This document shows positions 54,280 to 64,000 of a DNA stretch of 64,000 nucleotides, one piece after another. The stretch's first letter is position 1. Each line of letters opens with the position of its first letter. The translations under genes were made by a program, and so were the position numbers. The notes under the pieces were generated by a model that worked only from the letters and a program-made list of their open reading frames with translations, was not told the DNA's origin and did no database searches. The DNA is from Leptodactylus fallax (lineage: Eukaryota > Chordata > Amphibia > Anura > Leptodactylidae), in the NCBI GenBank assembly GCA_947044405.1, contig CAMRHE010000029.1:891001-955000 (forward strand), given 5' to 3'.

Positions 54280-54600
54280 TCTTACAGCCTGTTATCGACT
54301 GCAACAGTTAAGTTGTGTGCCTACCATAGACTGTAACCACCAGGCATTGTGCCCACCACACACAGTAACCCTCAAGTTGAGTGCCCACCAGAGACTGCAA
54401 TCACTAAGTTATTTGCCCACAAAAGACTGTTACCACTATGTTTTGTACTGGTCTTAGGACTGCAACTGCCAAGCTCTGTGTCTTGAAGAAAGAGTAACTG
54501 CTAAGCTTTATTTGTACCCTTTTGTGACTGTAACCACCAAGATAAGTGTTTGCCTTATAATCACGAAGCATTATGCCCCCTGCTGTAAAATTTCAAGCTT
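54280..54600. repeat. Degenerate minisatellite, about 40-bp unit
   Basis: A unit like GACTGTAACCACCA, then GCATTGTGCCCACC, recurs about seven times with heavy divergence (AGACTGCAATCACTAAG, GACTGTTACCACTATG, GACTGCAACTGCCAAG). Confidence 0.6.
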
Positions 54601-55199
54601 ACTACTATATGTCTGCCTCTTTACTACAATGTTCTGGAGTGAGGTGGCACATAAGGGTCAAGGGCCACTCACACAGAACTAACCCTCTTACAGACCTATC
54701 ACAACTGACCCCCCTCCCCAAGAACCTCAGTTAACCCTAACTGTAAAGTCAGTTTATCAATAATATATGACATATTTATGTAGATGCACAACTACAGACC
54801 TCCAAGGATATCTAGTCCAACTTTATATCTTATAGCAGACAAGATTTTTCCTGGGTGGTGATCATTTTGGAGCTTAGAGTAAAGTAGCATGATAGAGCAA
54901 GGGTGTATGCTCCTGGGAGGGAGCAAGACATTGACAAATTACAGTGTATAGTGAATAGATAAGGAGTGAAACCTAATTTGTTTTAATGTTCTAGCTGAGA
55001 ATATTATCATGTTTCATTATTATGTTGCCCTGGGTGACGCGTAAGTTTTATCTATTTCTCCTTGGTTATATAGCATCACAGTATTTCACAGAACTGTAGA
55101 CAGCTTATATTCACTCAGTCCTTACCCATATTGAGGTTCACAATGTAATTTTCACTAATTGTACATTTTTCAGTACATACTGTACGTTTTTCATATAGT
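54601..55199. other. Unannotated spacer
   Basis: No recognisable feature. Confidence 0.3.
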
Positions 55200-55435
55200 A
55201 TATTGCGCCTTTTATTGACCCTTACACTAAATTATCTCCTTTGTTGGCCTCCATAGTGACCATTTCCCCCTGTATTGGCCCCCCCACAGTATATTATCCC
55301 CTTTTCAGTCCCCGCAAAGTATATTGCCCATTTTTTTGATCCCTTTGTTTGGCCCCTACATGTAATATTCCCCCCTTCTTCTTGGCCCTTACATATAATA
55401 TTGCCCCCTTTTTTGACCCCCACAGAGTGACACAC
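55200..55435. repeat. Minisatellite, about 30-bp unit
   Basis: Units such as TTGGCCCCTACATGTAATAT and TCCCCGCAAAGTATATTGCC repeat about seven times. They resemble the hAT-borne array at 9513-10050 in reverse orientation. The sequence to about 55760 may be the rest of a related, decayed element. Confidence 0.7.
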
Positions 55436-56289
55436 TGAGCCGTTACTTGGATAATTGGATTATTCTAACAAGTAGTTGCCAATATCTTATTTACCCATCC
55501 CCATTCTTGTCCAGGCTAGCCTCTGCTTCAGCCTCCAGCGGTCACTGCACAGTTCCTAATATCCGGACAGCACGTCTGTGCAGTGACTGCCAGGGGCTGA
55601 ACTGGGCCTGGACAGGATGGGGAATGATAGAGTACAATATCAACCACTACCTGTGGGAATAATCCTATACGTAGCGGCCCAATTTTTTAAATAAATGCTA
55701 TAATGCAACAGACCTCCAGGGTCCAATGCAATTGCATGGGTTGCATTATAGCTAAATCCTCTTCTGACAACAGAACAGTTAAAGGCTCACGGAAGCTGAT
55801 CATACACATTTGATAAAACTTCTCAAACCTGCTTATTTCAGCAGGGTCATTTGACAATCTAATGTGGGGGCAGATATCTTGGAAACAAAGAACTGATAAA
55901 TTTCAACATTTAGCATGTTTTATCCTTTGTTTCCACAGGAAGGTCAGGCATTTCCTTATTCCTCCTTACCCATGTGGATAGCCATCTTAAACCTTCAGTC
56001 TCCATTATCTCGATCATCGCTCTTTAATGTGGAGTGGAATGTTATCTTTTCTGCGTGAGAACAGTCATTGCAGGCTGACCATAGAGTTGGTATTATAAGC
56101 CATGCTAACTCTTCATCTCCCATAACTCCAGTTCTAAGAAAATGTAGAAACTTTCATATACATATGTTTCAGTTTTATTGGCAGTTCTTTGTATAATCTA
56201 CACTCTTATTACTTGTAGCATTTACATTTAGTGTTTTTAAGTGAGGGTCCATTACCACTCTTGACATGTTTGATGTGTTTTATAAAATA
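55436..56289. other. Spacer, possibly the body of a worn minisatellite-bearing element
   Basis: TTGCCAATATCTTATTTACC near 55477 recalls words flanking the array at 9290 (ATGCCCGATATTTACTCACC). Nothing else is recognisable. Confidence 0.3.
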
Positions 56290-56690
56290 CTTTTATTCTC
56301 CTTGGAATAACAATTCTGGGGCATCTTTTCTTATATTTCTGTTCTATAACTCTGTTACTCTTTCTTAATATTTAGGAATACATTGACAACTTAGTATTTC
56401 CATTCCCTTTGTAGCCAATGTTGACAATGACTGGACAGTGAGTCAAAAGCAAATTGAGGGTTTGTTACATCCAACAGAGGGAGCATGAGCTTCCCAGCTC
56501 CTTTTCCCATAATGCCTTGTGATATGTAGATGCTTAGTAGAGGGCAAAAGGCAATTCAAAACTCTACACACCTTCACTGGTGCTCTCCTCAAGGAGAGAG
56601 ATTCCCGTCCCTGAATGACTGGACAGTGTCAGAGTTTGTAGGAATACGTCCTCAATTTATCCATAAATAACAGAGGAATGGCACTGTTCT
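56290..56690. repeat. Dispersed repeat related to 26643-26980
   Basis: GGAATAACAATTCTGGGGCAT (56306) matches CAAAATAACAATTCTGGAGC at 26694. The words GACTGGACAGTG occur twice, near 56430 and 56618, bracketing a separate stretch that may be an insertion. Confidence 0.4.
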
Positions 56691-58515
56691 GAGAAAGTGC
56701 TCATGAAGCCCGCACTTGTCTATATATCTTGTCTATATGTCCTGTAAGGGATGCTGCAGGGAAAATGTATGGCCTGCAGCTTGGCCTGGCAATGACAACT
56801 GATTCCTGGAAGTTCCAGAAGCCCCTACTAGTAGCTCTAAATGTATGTTAGTAAAAATATGACTGTCCATGTCTATAACCTTTGCTCTCTGCCACGTTTG
56901 CCTGTGGCTAGGGACATTGCAAATGTCTGAATGGAGCTTTAAAAACCCCTGATGTTGCTCCCTGCCTCTATCTGACATTTGTAAAACTTGCCAAATACCT
57001 GGAGTCAGTATGATATGGACTTGGCTACCTTCTGGTCGAAAAATAAGTCAGAATTTTTTTATTTATCACTTTTTTTTATATATAAGGGGAACTGAAACTC
57101 TGTGGTGAACTGTTTCTTGGGAGTCTATAGCACAATCTAAAAAAATGACCTATGCAAACTGGACATCATATTACAATTTGGCACTAAAACACATGTACAT
57201 TAATAATACCATAAAAGACAAAACTTTAAACCTGACACCAAGTGCAAAATACTAAATGTCATACATCATTTGATCCTCACTGTGCCCCTGTTCAATATGG
57301 TGATTTCTTCTAATCCAACTGTTCAAAAGGTATGAACTCTGGAGGGCTATATGCAAATTAACTCTTGTTTTCCAAGTGAGCAGGAACCTTTTGTTTTTCT
57401 CAGAAAAAATTAGAGGAAACGAGCTTATTTACATCTAACCTTCCAGGGGCGCAACTTGTTTTTTTTTTACAATAAATGATATCAGATACAGACAGAAGGT
57501 GCTCTGTCTGCATGTGTAGTTATATATGTTTTTCAGTCCATTGTCCTGATCCTATGATGGATCAGAACTATAGACTTGGATAAGTGAACAAATACAAGTA
57601 TATATATTTATTGTCTATGTGGGAATTCACCTCTGTTTCATATTACATCGTACAGCACCACAGAAGATGGTGACACTATATAGATAATAGAATTCAGTAA
57701 CTATTTTCAGAAATTGCATTTAAATGTACCTACATATGCAACCTTATCATGGATGTGAACTAGTGGTCTCCACAAAGTTCTGTAATACCAAGAATGGGTC
57801 ACAGTCTTTAAATACAGAGGACTTGGAGCTGTGATGAATCTTCCCGGGAGTGGTCAGCCTGCCAAAAGGCTGCAGTGACATTTGTGACAGGAAGTCACAA
57901 AACATTCCTGTTGAACTGTATCTTCTCTTAGCCCTTGGGAACCATTTAAAGGCGATGTGGCATCAGAAAATTATCAATTTTTTTAGAAAAGTTTTAAGGA
58001 TATTTAGTAACTTTTTAAAGAAATTTTCCATGTCAATATTATTATTTTTTTTTTTAATTCTAAAAACTTGTACTTTTCACTCTGGACGATAATAGGCTGA
58101 CACCTCGATATTAGTACAGTCAGCACTACAATGAAAGGTGAGACCTATTCATACATGACATAGGGCCATAACTCATTATGATGGACACAGCTTATTTACT
58201 ACCTTCTATGTATTTTTACCTTTTACTGCACAATAACCTCCACACAGGTCACACATCATGTCTTGAATGACTCTCACAACTCTCCCATAAACCTTAATAA
58301 AACTCTCTTGTCTATTGTGTCTGCTGTCCATGTGACTGCTGTAAAGCATATCTCTAAATACTGTTAACAGCAGTTCAGGCAAGATGAGTAGAGGAAAAAA
58401 AAAAATAAAAATCTATCATCAGAAAATAAAAACAGATTGGAAAAATATGTTTCACTATCTGCCAATTTTGCTTTGCAATTCCCAAGTGTTTGCATATCAC
58501 AAGTGCAATTCACAT
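56691..58515. other. Unannotated AT-rich stretch
   Basis: No gene or element end recognised. Long T runs lie at 57463 and 58045. Confidence 0.3.
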
Positions 58516-58580
58516 CTGAGGAAGGTCCCCTGTATGACCGAAACGTTACTGTGTATTGGATTGTTACTTTTTGAAATAAA
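58516..58580 (+). other. CTGAGGA...GAAAC motif with downstream AATAAA
   Basis: CTGAGGA (58516-58522), a 4-bp stem GGTC/GACC (58524-58527 with 58536-58539) and GAAACG (from 58540) reproduce the layout at 27405. AATAAA lies at 58575. Words such as GACCGAAACGTTACTGTG are shared with a very widespread vertebrate repeat class. Confidence 0.4.
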
Positions 58581-58761
58581 CACAACGTTAGTGCAAACTC
58601 CTCTCTCTGGGGTGGTGCGTTTCATATTCATTATATAACAGGGTGGAACGCTATTCAAGCACCATTACATGGTTGGAGTACTGTGCAACACTATCTTGTT
58701 ATAGTATTCAATGGAGTCAGCCAGATGTTCTGGGAGTTGCCATCAGTTTTATAGTTCAGAT

Positions 58762-59102
58762 AAAGGCTGTGGAAATCCAACAGAAAATTACACTGTGTTT
58801 TACAGTATCAGAAAAGTGAATGACATTTTGTGTGATCTCATCCACACATTGCAAGAAAAAAATGCTGCAAAAACAGAGCATTTTTAAATGTGCATGCGAT
58901 TTTCCAAAACGCAGCATGTTCACTATACCTGCAGAAACGTTTTTCCCATCATCAACTTCTATGGGGCGGGGAATGCAAAAATGAAAAATGCAACAGAAAA
59001 GAAGTGAAAAAAGCAAGCTTTTTAGCTGGGTTTTTTTTTTTTTTGCATTTTTTTCCAGCAGCATTTTTTGGTTATGTGTCGCTATGTTTGGCTTTAGCCT
59101 AA
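58762..59102 (+). repeat. Foldback repeat family F1, copy G (diverged)
   Basis: Opens AAGGCTGTGGAAATCCAAC and closes GTGTCGCTATGTTTGGCTTT then AGCCT. It shares CGCAGCATGTTCACTATACC with other copies. It is the most diverged of the seven. Confidence 0.6.
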
Positions 59103-59807
59103 AAACTGCCATCTGCTACTTCCACTATCTCTACTTCTTGTGAAGACACTCATTTTGAACAAGTCTTATGTAACTGATAACCTTGGCTATGATCTGCGTA
59201 TGATGTGTAGCTGTCAAATAGGCAGCCTTGTCTTATTTGATTTTATTATTTTCTTTCATTCTTCAATATAAAGAACAGTCGAAATCACAATACAATAATA
59301 GAGGGAGATATATAAAGACTTTTCACAGCATTTGTACACTCACACAAAGGTATTCTAATGAGTAATATCGTCCAAGTGCTTGTTTAAAAACAAGGAACAT
59401 CATCCATCAAGTAAGTACATTGCAGGAATACATTTACAAGAAGTCATTTTAGTCCAAGGTGAAGTAGCTCTTTAAAGACAATTACAAAAACAACGGCTAA
59501 TCTTGCTTTAAGACATTTTGTTCATGTCATGTATTATTCACTGGAAAGAGCTACATGGAACCTTGGAGACATCCATCAGCATTCCAGATGATAGCAGTCA
59601 CTCAAAGGCAATGAGTACAATATGTATTTTCTGAATGTGACTCACATTTTGGTAACTGGTTTTTTCCTTAACTATCATGATAATTCCAAAATATTTGTAT
59701 AAAATCGCTATTAATTGGTTTGTGTTAAGATTGAAGAGAGCAAGAATGTATTCTGATCCATGTCCACAGGACTATTGTGATTATTTATTGTTTTATTTAT
59801 ATTCCTG
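59103..59807. other. Unannotated spacer
   Basis: No recognisable feature. Confidence 0.3.
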
Positions 59808-60017
59808 TTAAAGGGGTTATCTGGTTTCTAGTATTGATATAATAAGCCATCAATATTAGATCTGCAGGGGTCCAACACCCGGGAACCCCAGCAGATTACC
59901 TGTACCGCTACAGTTTGCACAGCAAGTGAGCAGCAACTGTTTGTACAGCAAGTGAGCAGCATGGGTATGTAAACATTAGCGAGAGCCACCAATACTTGAG
60001 ACTGAATAACCCCTTTG
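59808..60017. mobile_element. T2-like MITE
   Basis: TTAAAGGGGTTATCTGG at 59808 and GAATAACCCCTTTGA ending 60017 are mirror ends; the right TTAA has become TTGA. Inside are GGGGTCCAACACCCGGGAAC and a short direct repeat, ACAGCAAGTGAGCAGCA, at 59938 and 59955. No coding capacity. Confidence 0.6.
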
Positions 60018-60379
60018 ATAGAGTATGTTCACACATGCCAGTTCTTTTACAGAAATGTATGAAACTGTTTCATCTAAATAGTGTTTGCAGAAATCCATGC
60101 ACATGCTAGAAAAACAAGGGGAAATGGATTTTCAGAAATTCATGCATCAAATGTTCTGCTTGTGATTATAGTCTTAGAAGTAAATGCTGACAAACACTTG
60201 GAGATTCTCATTTTAAGTATTCTTCAGGGAGTCATTCAGAGTCTACTGAATCATTTCTGAACTTCAGTGTTTTCTAAGCCCTATAATTGTTGGTGTTGTG
60301 TTTGTGTGCAAATATAAGTCTAAGGCTCCATGTAAATGAACCTGTGTTTTATAAGTTTGCTAGCCGTGTTTCTAACAGC
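60018..60379. other. Unannotated spacer
   Basis: No recognisable feature. Confidence 0.3.
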
Positions 60380-60540
60380 TAATAATAATAATAATAATAA
60401 TAATTTTATTTATATATCGCCAACATATTCCGTAGCACTTTACAAATCAGAGTACACATGAACAGACAATATGAGACATTACAATGTGACAAAGAAATAA
60501 ACATATCAAACAATAGGGAAAGGCTTCTTTAATACATGAA
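60380..60540 (-). mobile_element. 5'-truncated L2 LINE tail (second subfamily)
   Basis: An AAT repeat (60381-60403) is followed by TTTTATTTATATATCGCCAA, CATATTCCGTAGCACTTTAC and CATTACAATGTGACAAAG. On the minus strand this is the 3' end of an L2 subfamily distinct from that at 17358. Confidence 0.75.
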
Positions 60541-61557
60541 TTATTTATTTTATTTTTTTTAAATATTTAACACTGTAGGGTTATAGGTTGGACTTGATCG
60601 ACCTGTGTCTTCATCCAATCTCATTTGCTATGAAACTATGTAACTTTTTTACTTAACTTGAACATAGTATCAATCTATTCCCTCTACAATATACTGCAAT
60701 ACTCCTGTATCGCAGTATATGGTACATTACTCTAGATGTGTATTAGGCACTGTTTCCAGCACTTCCATACATGACAGCCATTGACTTTCTGACTGCCTTG
60801 GCAGCCCCTAAAAACTCTGCAAAGGTGAAGAGGGTGAGAGATGGGGTTCACGACAACTAAGCAGAGAGTGTAGCACACAGTACTTCTGTGCCTGCTACAT
60901 CTAAGTGCCATATTATTACTAAGCGTCAACTATATGCTTTGTACAACAAAATAGTACAGCACTGATTGGGATGGGGTTAAATAATAGTAGTAGTAAGTAC
61001 AACCAACTAACTTAAGAGCTTGTATTTTTTGGCTTAACTATGGATTGTCAGTCTGACCACAAAAATTGGACATTTTTCTTGGTTTTGTTAAGCCCCGAGT
61101 ACATGAGGGAACCCGGACTAGAAAATCTCATCCGTGCATTGGTCAGCTTTTCGTATGCTTTACTGTCCCATACTGTATATAGTAAGGTCAATATTGCCAC
61201 AAACAGGCAGGGATTCCCAGCATTATAGATTACTTTGATGTAAGGAGTCCTGTCTTCTGACTACATTTAGCAACCTAGACGATGCGCAAACCAGATTTTC
61301 CGATCTGGATTGCCCAGTGTATATGTGACCTCAGGGCTGCTATCCAGAACAAAAGAATAGAATGTCCAGTTGCATTGCTTTCTGCAACAAATCTGCCACA
61401 TATGAATCTACCCAAAGTGTGTGAGCAGGATGAATAATAAGACATATTTATTTTCTGATACATCTGGGTCAGTGTCATTAATCCACAACCAATTTGCGTT
61501 TACAGGCACAACTTCAGGGTAGCATATAGTTTCTCATAGATTGAGACCACAGTTTTT
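60541..61557. other. Unannotated stretch
   Basis: GGTTGGACTTGATCGACCTG with ATCCAATCTCATTTGCTATG (60586-60640) resembles the 3' end of a CR1-like repeat (GATGGACYTGATGGACCTG style). The rest is anonymous. Confidence 0.35.
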
Positions 61558-62096
61558 TTAAAGGGGTATTCCAGTTCAAACAAGTTTATTTTAATAATCT
61601 GAGAAATATATCATCTTCACCATTATATTGTAACTGGGCAACTAGAAAGTCTTGTATCACTGATATGTAAGGTAAATTAATAAAGTTTGGACTAAATACA
61701 ATATATAACAAAAATAGGTATCTATTATTCAATATTTATGAATATTATATGCCAATCATTTTATTTTTTTTAATATGACTGAAGTTAAAGGGGTATTCCA
61801 GTTACCTCCTATCCTAAAGACTGCCAGAGATAGTGAAATGCTTTGGATAGGGGGTAACTTCTGGAATATCCCTTTATAAAAAAAAAAAATAATAAAATTA
61901 AATGACTGGCACATAATATAGATAAATATGGAATAATAGATATGCATTTTTGTTGGTTGTTGTACATTTTTTGCATTTAGTCCAAACTTTGTTCGCTCAC
62001 CTTATACATCAGAGATACAAGACTTCTCAGTTTCCCAATTACAATGAAATGGTGAAGATGATATATTTCTCAGATTAGTAAAATACTATATAATAC
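61558..62096. mobile_element. Long-TIR T2-like MITE, right end lost
   Basis: It starts TTAAAGGGGTATTCCAGTTC at 61558. Arms of about 170 bp mirror each other: AATCTGAGAAATATATCATC (61596) against GATGATATATTTCTCAGATT (62058-62077), and AAAGTTTGGACTAAAT against TTTAGTCCAAACTTTG. The outermost 40 bp of the right arm are missing beyond about 62096. A second MITE is nested in the loop. Confidence 0.75.
61785..61877. mobile_element. Small T2-like MITE nested in the previous one
   Basis: The 93-bp near-palindrome opens TTAAAGGGGTATTCCAGTTACC and closes GGTAACTTCTGGAATATCCC then TTTAT. Its position between the arms of the 61558 MITE shows it came later. Confidence 0.75.
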
Positions 62097-62574
62097 ACAA
62101 GTTACTAGTAATGCTATCTTGTGCATTGTATTGTTCACCCACTGGCAATGTACAGTGAGAACACCAGCGTGTTTTCAGGATTATGTAGTCATTACATAAC
62201 TGATAACTGATGCCTCATTTTCTGCTCTAATAAATTTTGACAAATTCATGTCAATTAATTAAACTACGACTGAACCACTTCAAATGTAGGTTGTGGGTGC
62301 AAAATCATTGTATTATACAAAATATTTCATTCCAAGGGCAGTGGTGAGAAGTAGGTTATCATATTATATCCCTACTCACAAAGTATGGTGTTCAGAATGC
62401 ACTTAAACCATATAAATATGAGATGTAAATAGTTACAATATGAATGGCCTAGAAAGCTGACCTAACCAATATTAGATGGATGTTGATAAATACTATTACA
62501 AATACTGTATATACTATATATATACTATGGAGATAAGAATTGAGTCACATCTCTTAATCATTCAATTTGGGTGT
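62097..62574. other. Unannotated spacer
   Basis: No recognisable feature; AT-rich. Confidence 0.3.
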
Positions 62575-62880
62575 TTCGTTAAAGCCTCTTGCAGACGACC
62601 GTGTGCATGGTCAGTGTGCTATCTGGGTTTTTCCCAGATAGCAAGCTGACCCATTCATTTTTTTGGGCCTGTACACATGACCGTGAATGACACGGTCACG
62701 TGTGCGGGGGACAATCTGGGCCGCAAAATATGGAACAGGTTCTATTCCTATCCGATTTTGCGGCCCTGCTTCTGTGGCTCCTATTCATTTAATGAAAGGG
62801 AAGCACGACCCGTGCACAACGCGGCACACGGAGGACATGCGGATGTCATCCATGCCATGGAGTCTGTCCTTACAAACATT
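62575..62880. repeat. Frog-type repeat with internal hairpins
   Basis: TTAAAGCCTCTTGCAGACGA then CCGTGTGC opens a repeat known to me from anurans. GCTATCTGGGTTTTTCCCAGATAGC (62618-62642) is a perfect hairpin, and CCGTGAATGACACGG is a second, smaller one. Confidence 0.5.
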
Positions 62881-63335
62881 TCTGAATGAATGGGTTCTAT
62901 CACCTTGAATCCTTGAAGTTCAGCATGATAGCCGGAACTTGAGTCTTGGTTTTCACAGGGAATTTTGTTTGTGTCTTTCTGACAATTTGTAAATACAGTT
63001 GAAAAGCAAGCCACATCCACATGTTGTCTGTGACTAAAACTCTTAGCACAAACTGCATTGTGGGGTTTAAACATGTAAGTTATGTCAGGAATCTCAATAT
63101 GTGTATTGTATACTAGTATCATCATACTTCAGTGCAGCACTGCTCACAGTCGTTGCCTAAAGATTACTATGCCTACAAATCAAACTCTGGCTGGGTCTGC
63201 AGCCAGCCAGTGCTCCATGCTGAGCTAGAGTGCTGCCACATTATCGAGTGCTGAGCTGAGGAAGGGTATTTATACTCTGCATTGAGGATACACAGGTATC
63301 TGTTATTCATTGTAGTAAGGTGTGTTCTATGAACT
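62881..63335. other. Unannotated spacer
   Basis: No recognisable feature. Confidence 0.3.
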
Positions 63336-64000
63336 TACAGTCATATGAAAAAGTTTGGGCACCCCTATTAATCTTAATCATTTTTAGTTCTAAATATTTG
63401 GGTGTTTGCAACAGCCATTTCAATTTGATATATCTAATAACTGATGGACACAGTAATATTTCAGGATTGAAATGAGGTTTATTGTACTAACAGAAAATGT
63501 GCAATATGCATTAAACCAAAATTTGACCGATGCAAAAATTTGGGTACCCTTATCATTTTATTGATTTGAATACTCATAACTACTTTTTACTGACTTACTG
63601 AAGCACAAAATTGGTTTTGTAACCTCACTGAGCTTTGAACTTCATAGCCAGGTGTATCCAATCATGAGAAAAGGTATTTAAGGTGGCCAATTGCAAGTTG
63701 TTCTCCTATTTGAATCTCCTCTGAAGAGTGGCATCATGGGCTCCTCAAAACAACTCTCAATGATCTGAAAACAAAGATTGTTCAACATAGTTGTTCAGGG
63801 GAAGGATACAAAAAGTTGTCTCAGAGATTTAACCTGTCAGTTTCCACTGTGAGGAACATAGTAAGGAAATGGAAGACCACAGGGACAGTTCTTGTTAAGC
63901 CCAGAAGTGGCAGGCCAAGAAAAATATCAGAAAGGCAGAGAAGAAGAACGGTGAGAACAGTCAAGGACAATCCACAGACCACTTCCAAAGAGCTGCAGCA
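63336..64000 (+). mobile_element. Tc1/mariner transposon (family TcA), second copy, cut by the window edge
   Basis: TA at 63336-63337 then CAGTCATATGAAAAAGTTTG opens a copy of the same family as 12881-14520, here in plus orientation. The left TIR (to about 63550) is nearly identical to that copy. The transposase begins at 63736, and the right half lies beyond the window. Confidence 0.9.
63736..64000 (+). pseudogene. Tc1-like transposase N-terminus with a one-base deletion
   Basis: The frame opens MGSSKQLS at 63736 as in the other TcA copy, but one A is missing in the run near 63758-63763. As read it hits TGA within a dozen codons. One base later the family frame resumes and gives the paired-like helix-turn-helix (IVQHSCSGEGYKKLSQ, LSVSTVRNIVRKWK) and the GRPRK linker, open to the window edge. 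The catalytic region is not in the window, so overall integrity is unknown. Confidence 0.85.

Overview
This window looks like repeat-dense intergenic DNA from a vertebrate nuclear genome, most likely an anuran amphibian. That assignment is an inference from the repeat mix: CR1 and L2-group LINEs, several Tc1/mariner families, PIF/Harbinger and hAT elements, many TTAA-flanked foldback MITEs of the T2/Kolobok type known from Xenopus, and repeats I recognise from other frog sequence. I could not run a database search. I found no intact host gene. The only candidate host-like exon, at 45420-45664 on the minus strand, is weak. Essentially every recognisable reading frame belongs to a transposable element or was captured by one.

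Layout. At 1-3020 (minus) lies a near-complete CR1 retrotransposon that runs off the left edge, with a 5' UTR, an esterase-type ORF1 and an endonuclease/RT ORF2. A long-TIR MITE follows at 3313-3818, and a 5'-truncated Rex1/L2-like LINE at about 6205-8010 (minus). A non-autonomous hAT element built on a minisatellite occupies 9070-10095. At 12505-14520 a Tc1 MITE and a Tc1 element with a broken transposase sit 10 bp apart. An L2 LINE at about 14650-17358 is split by a solo LTR (16117-16750) with a 5-bp target duplication. hAT elements lie at 19015-19172 and 20547-22428, the second carrying head-to-head minisatellites. From about 23 to 33 kb there are degenerate fragments: Tc1, L2 tails, foldbacks and hammerhead-core-like motifs. 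At 33574-37890 a PIF/Harbinger transposon carries a Tc1 element of DD38E type inside its transposase intron.

The most unusual object is at 40045-45213. It is a young LTR retroelement with paired LTRs (three substitutions and one 11-bp indel apart), a primer-binding site and a polypurine tract. It shows no recognisable gag, protease, RT or integrase. Instead it carries about 3.7 kb of coiled-coil coding sequence. One segment (about 41998-42910) is clearly related to the rod of non-muscle/smooth-muscle myosin II heavy chain. The best reading is a non-autonomous retroelement that captured spliced host mRNA.

From 45.2 to 63.3 kb the window holds MITEs, minisatellites, LINE tails and anonymous AT-rich DNA. 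A second copy of the same Tc1 family begins at 63336 and runs off the right edge. A foldback family with ends like GGCTAAGGCCCCACGTAG occurs seven times. The genes do not form a pathway: the window is a stratified record of insertions, and nesting gives their relative ages.
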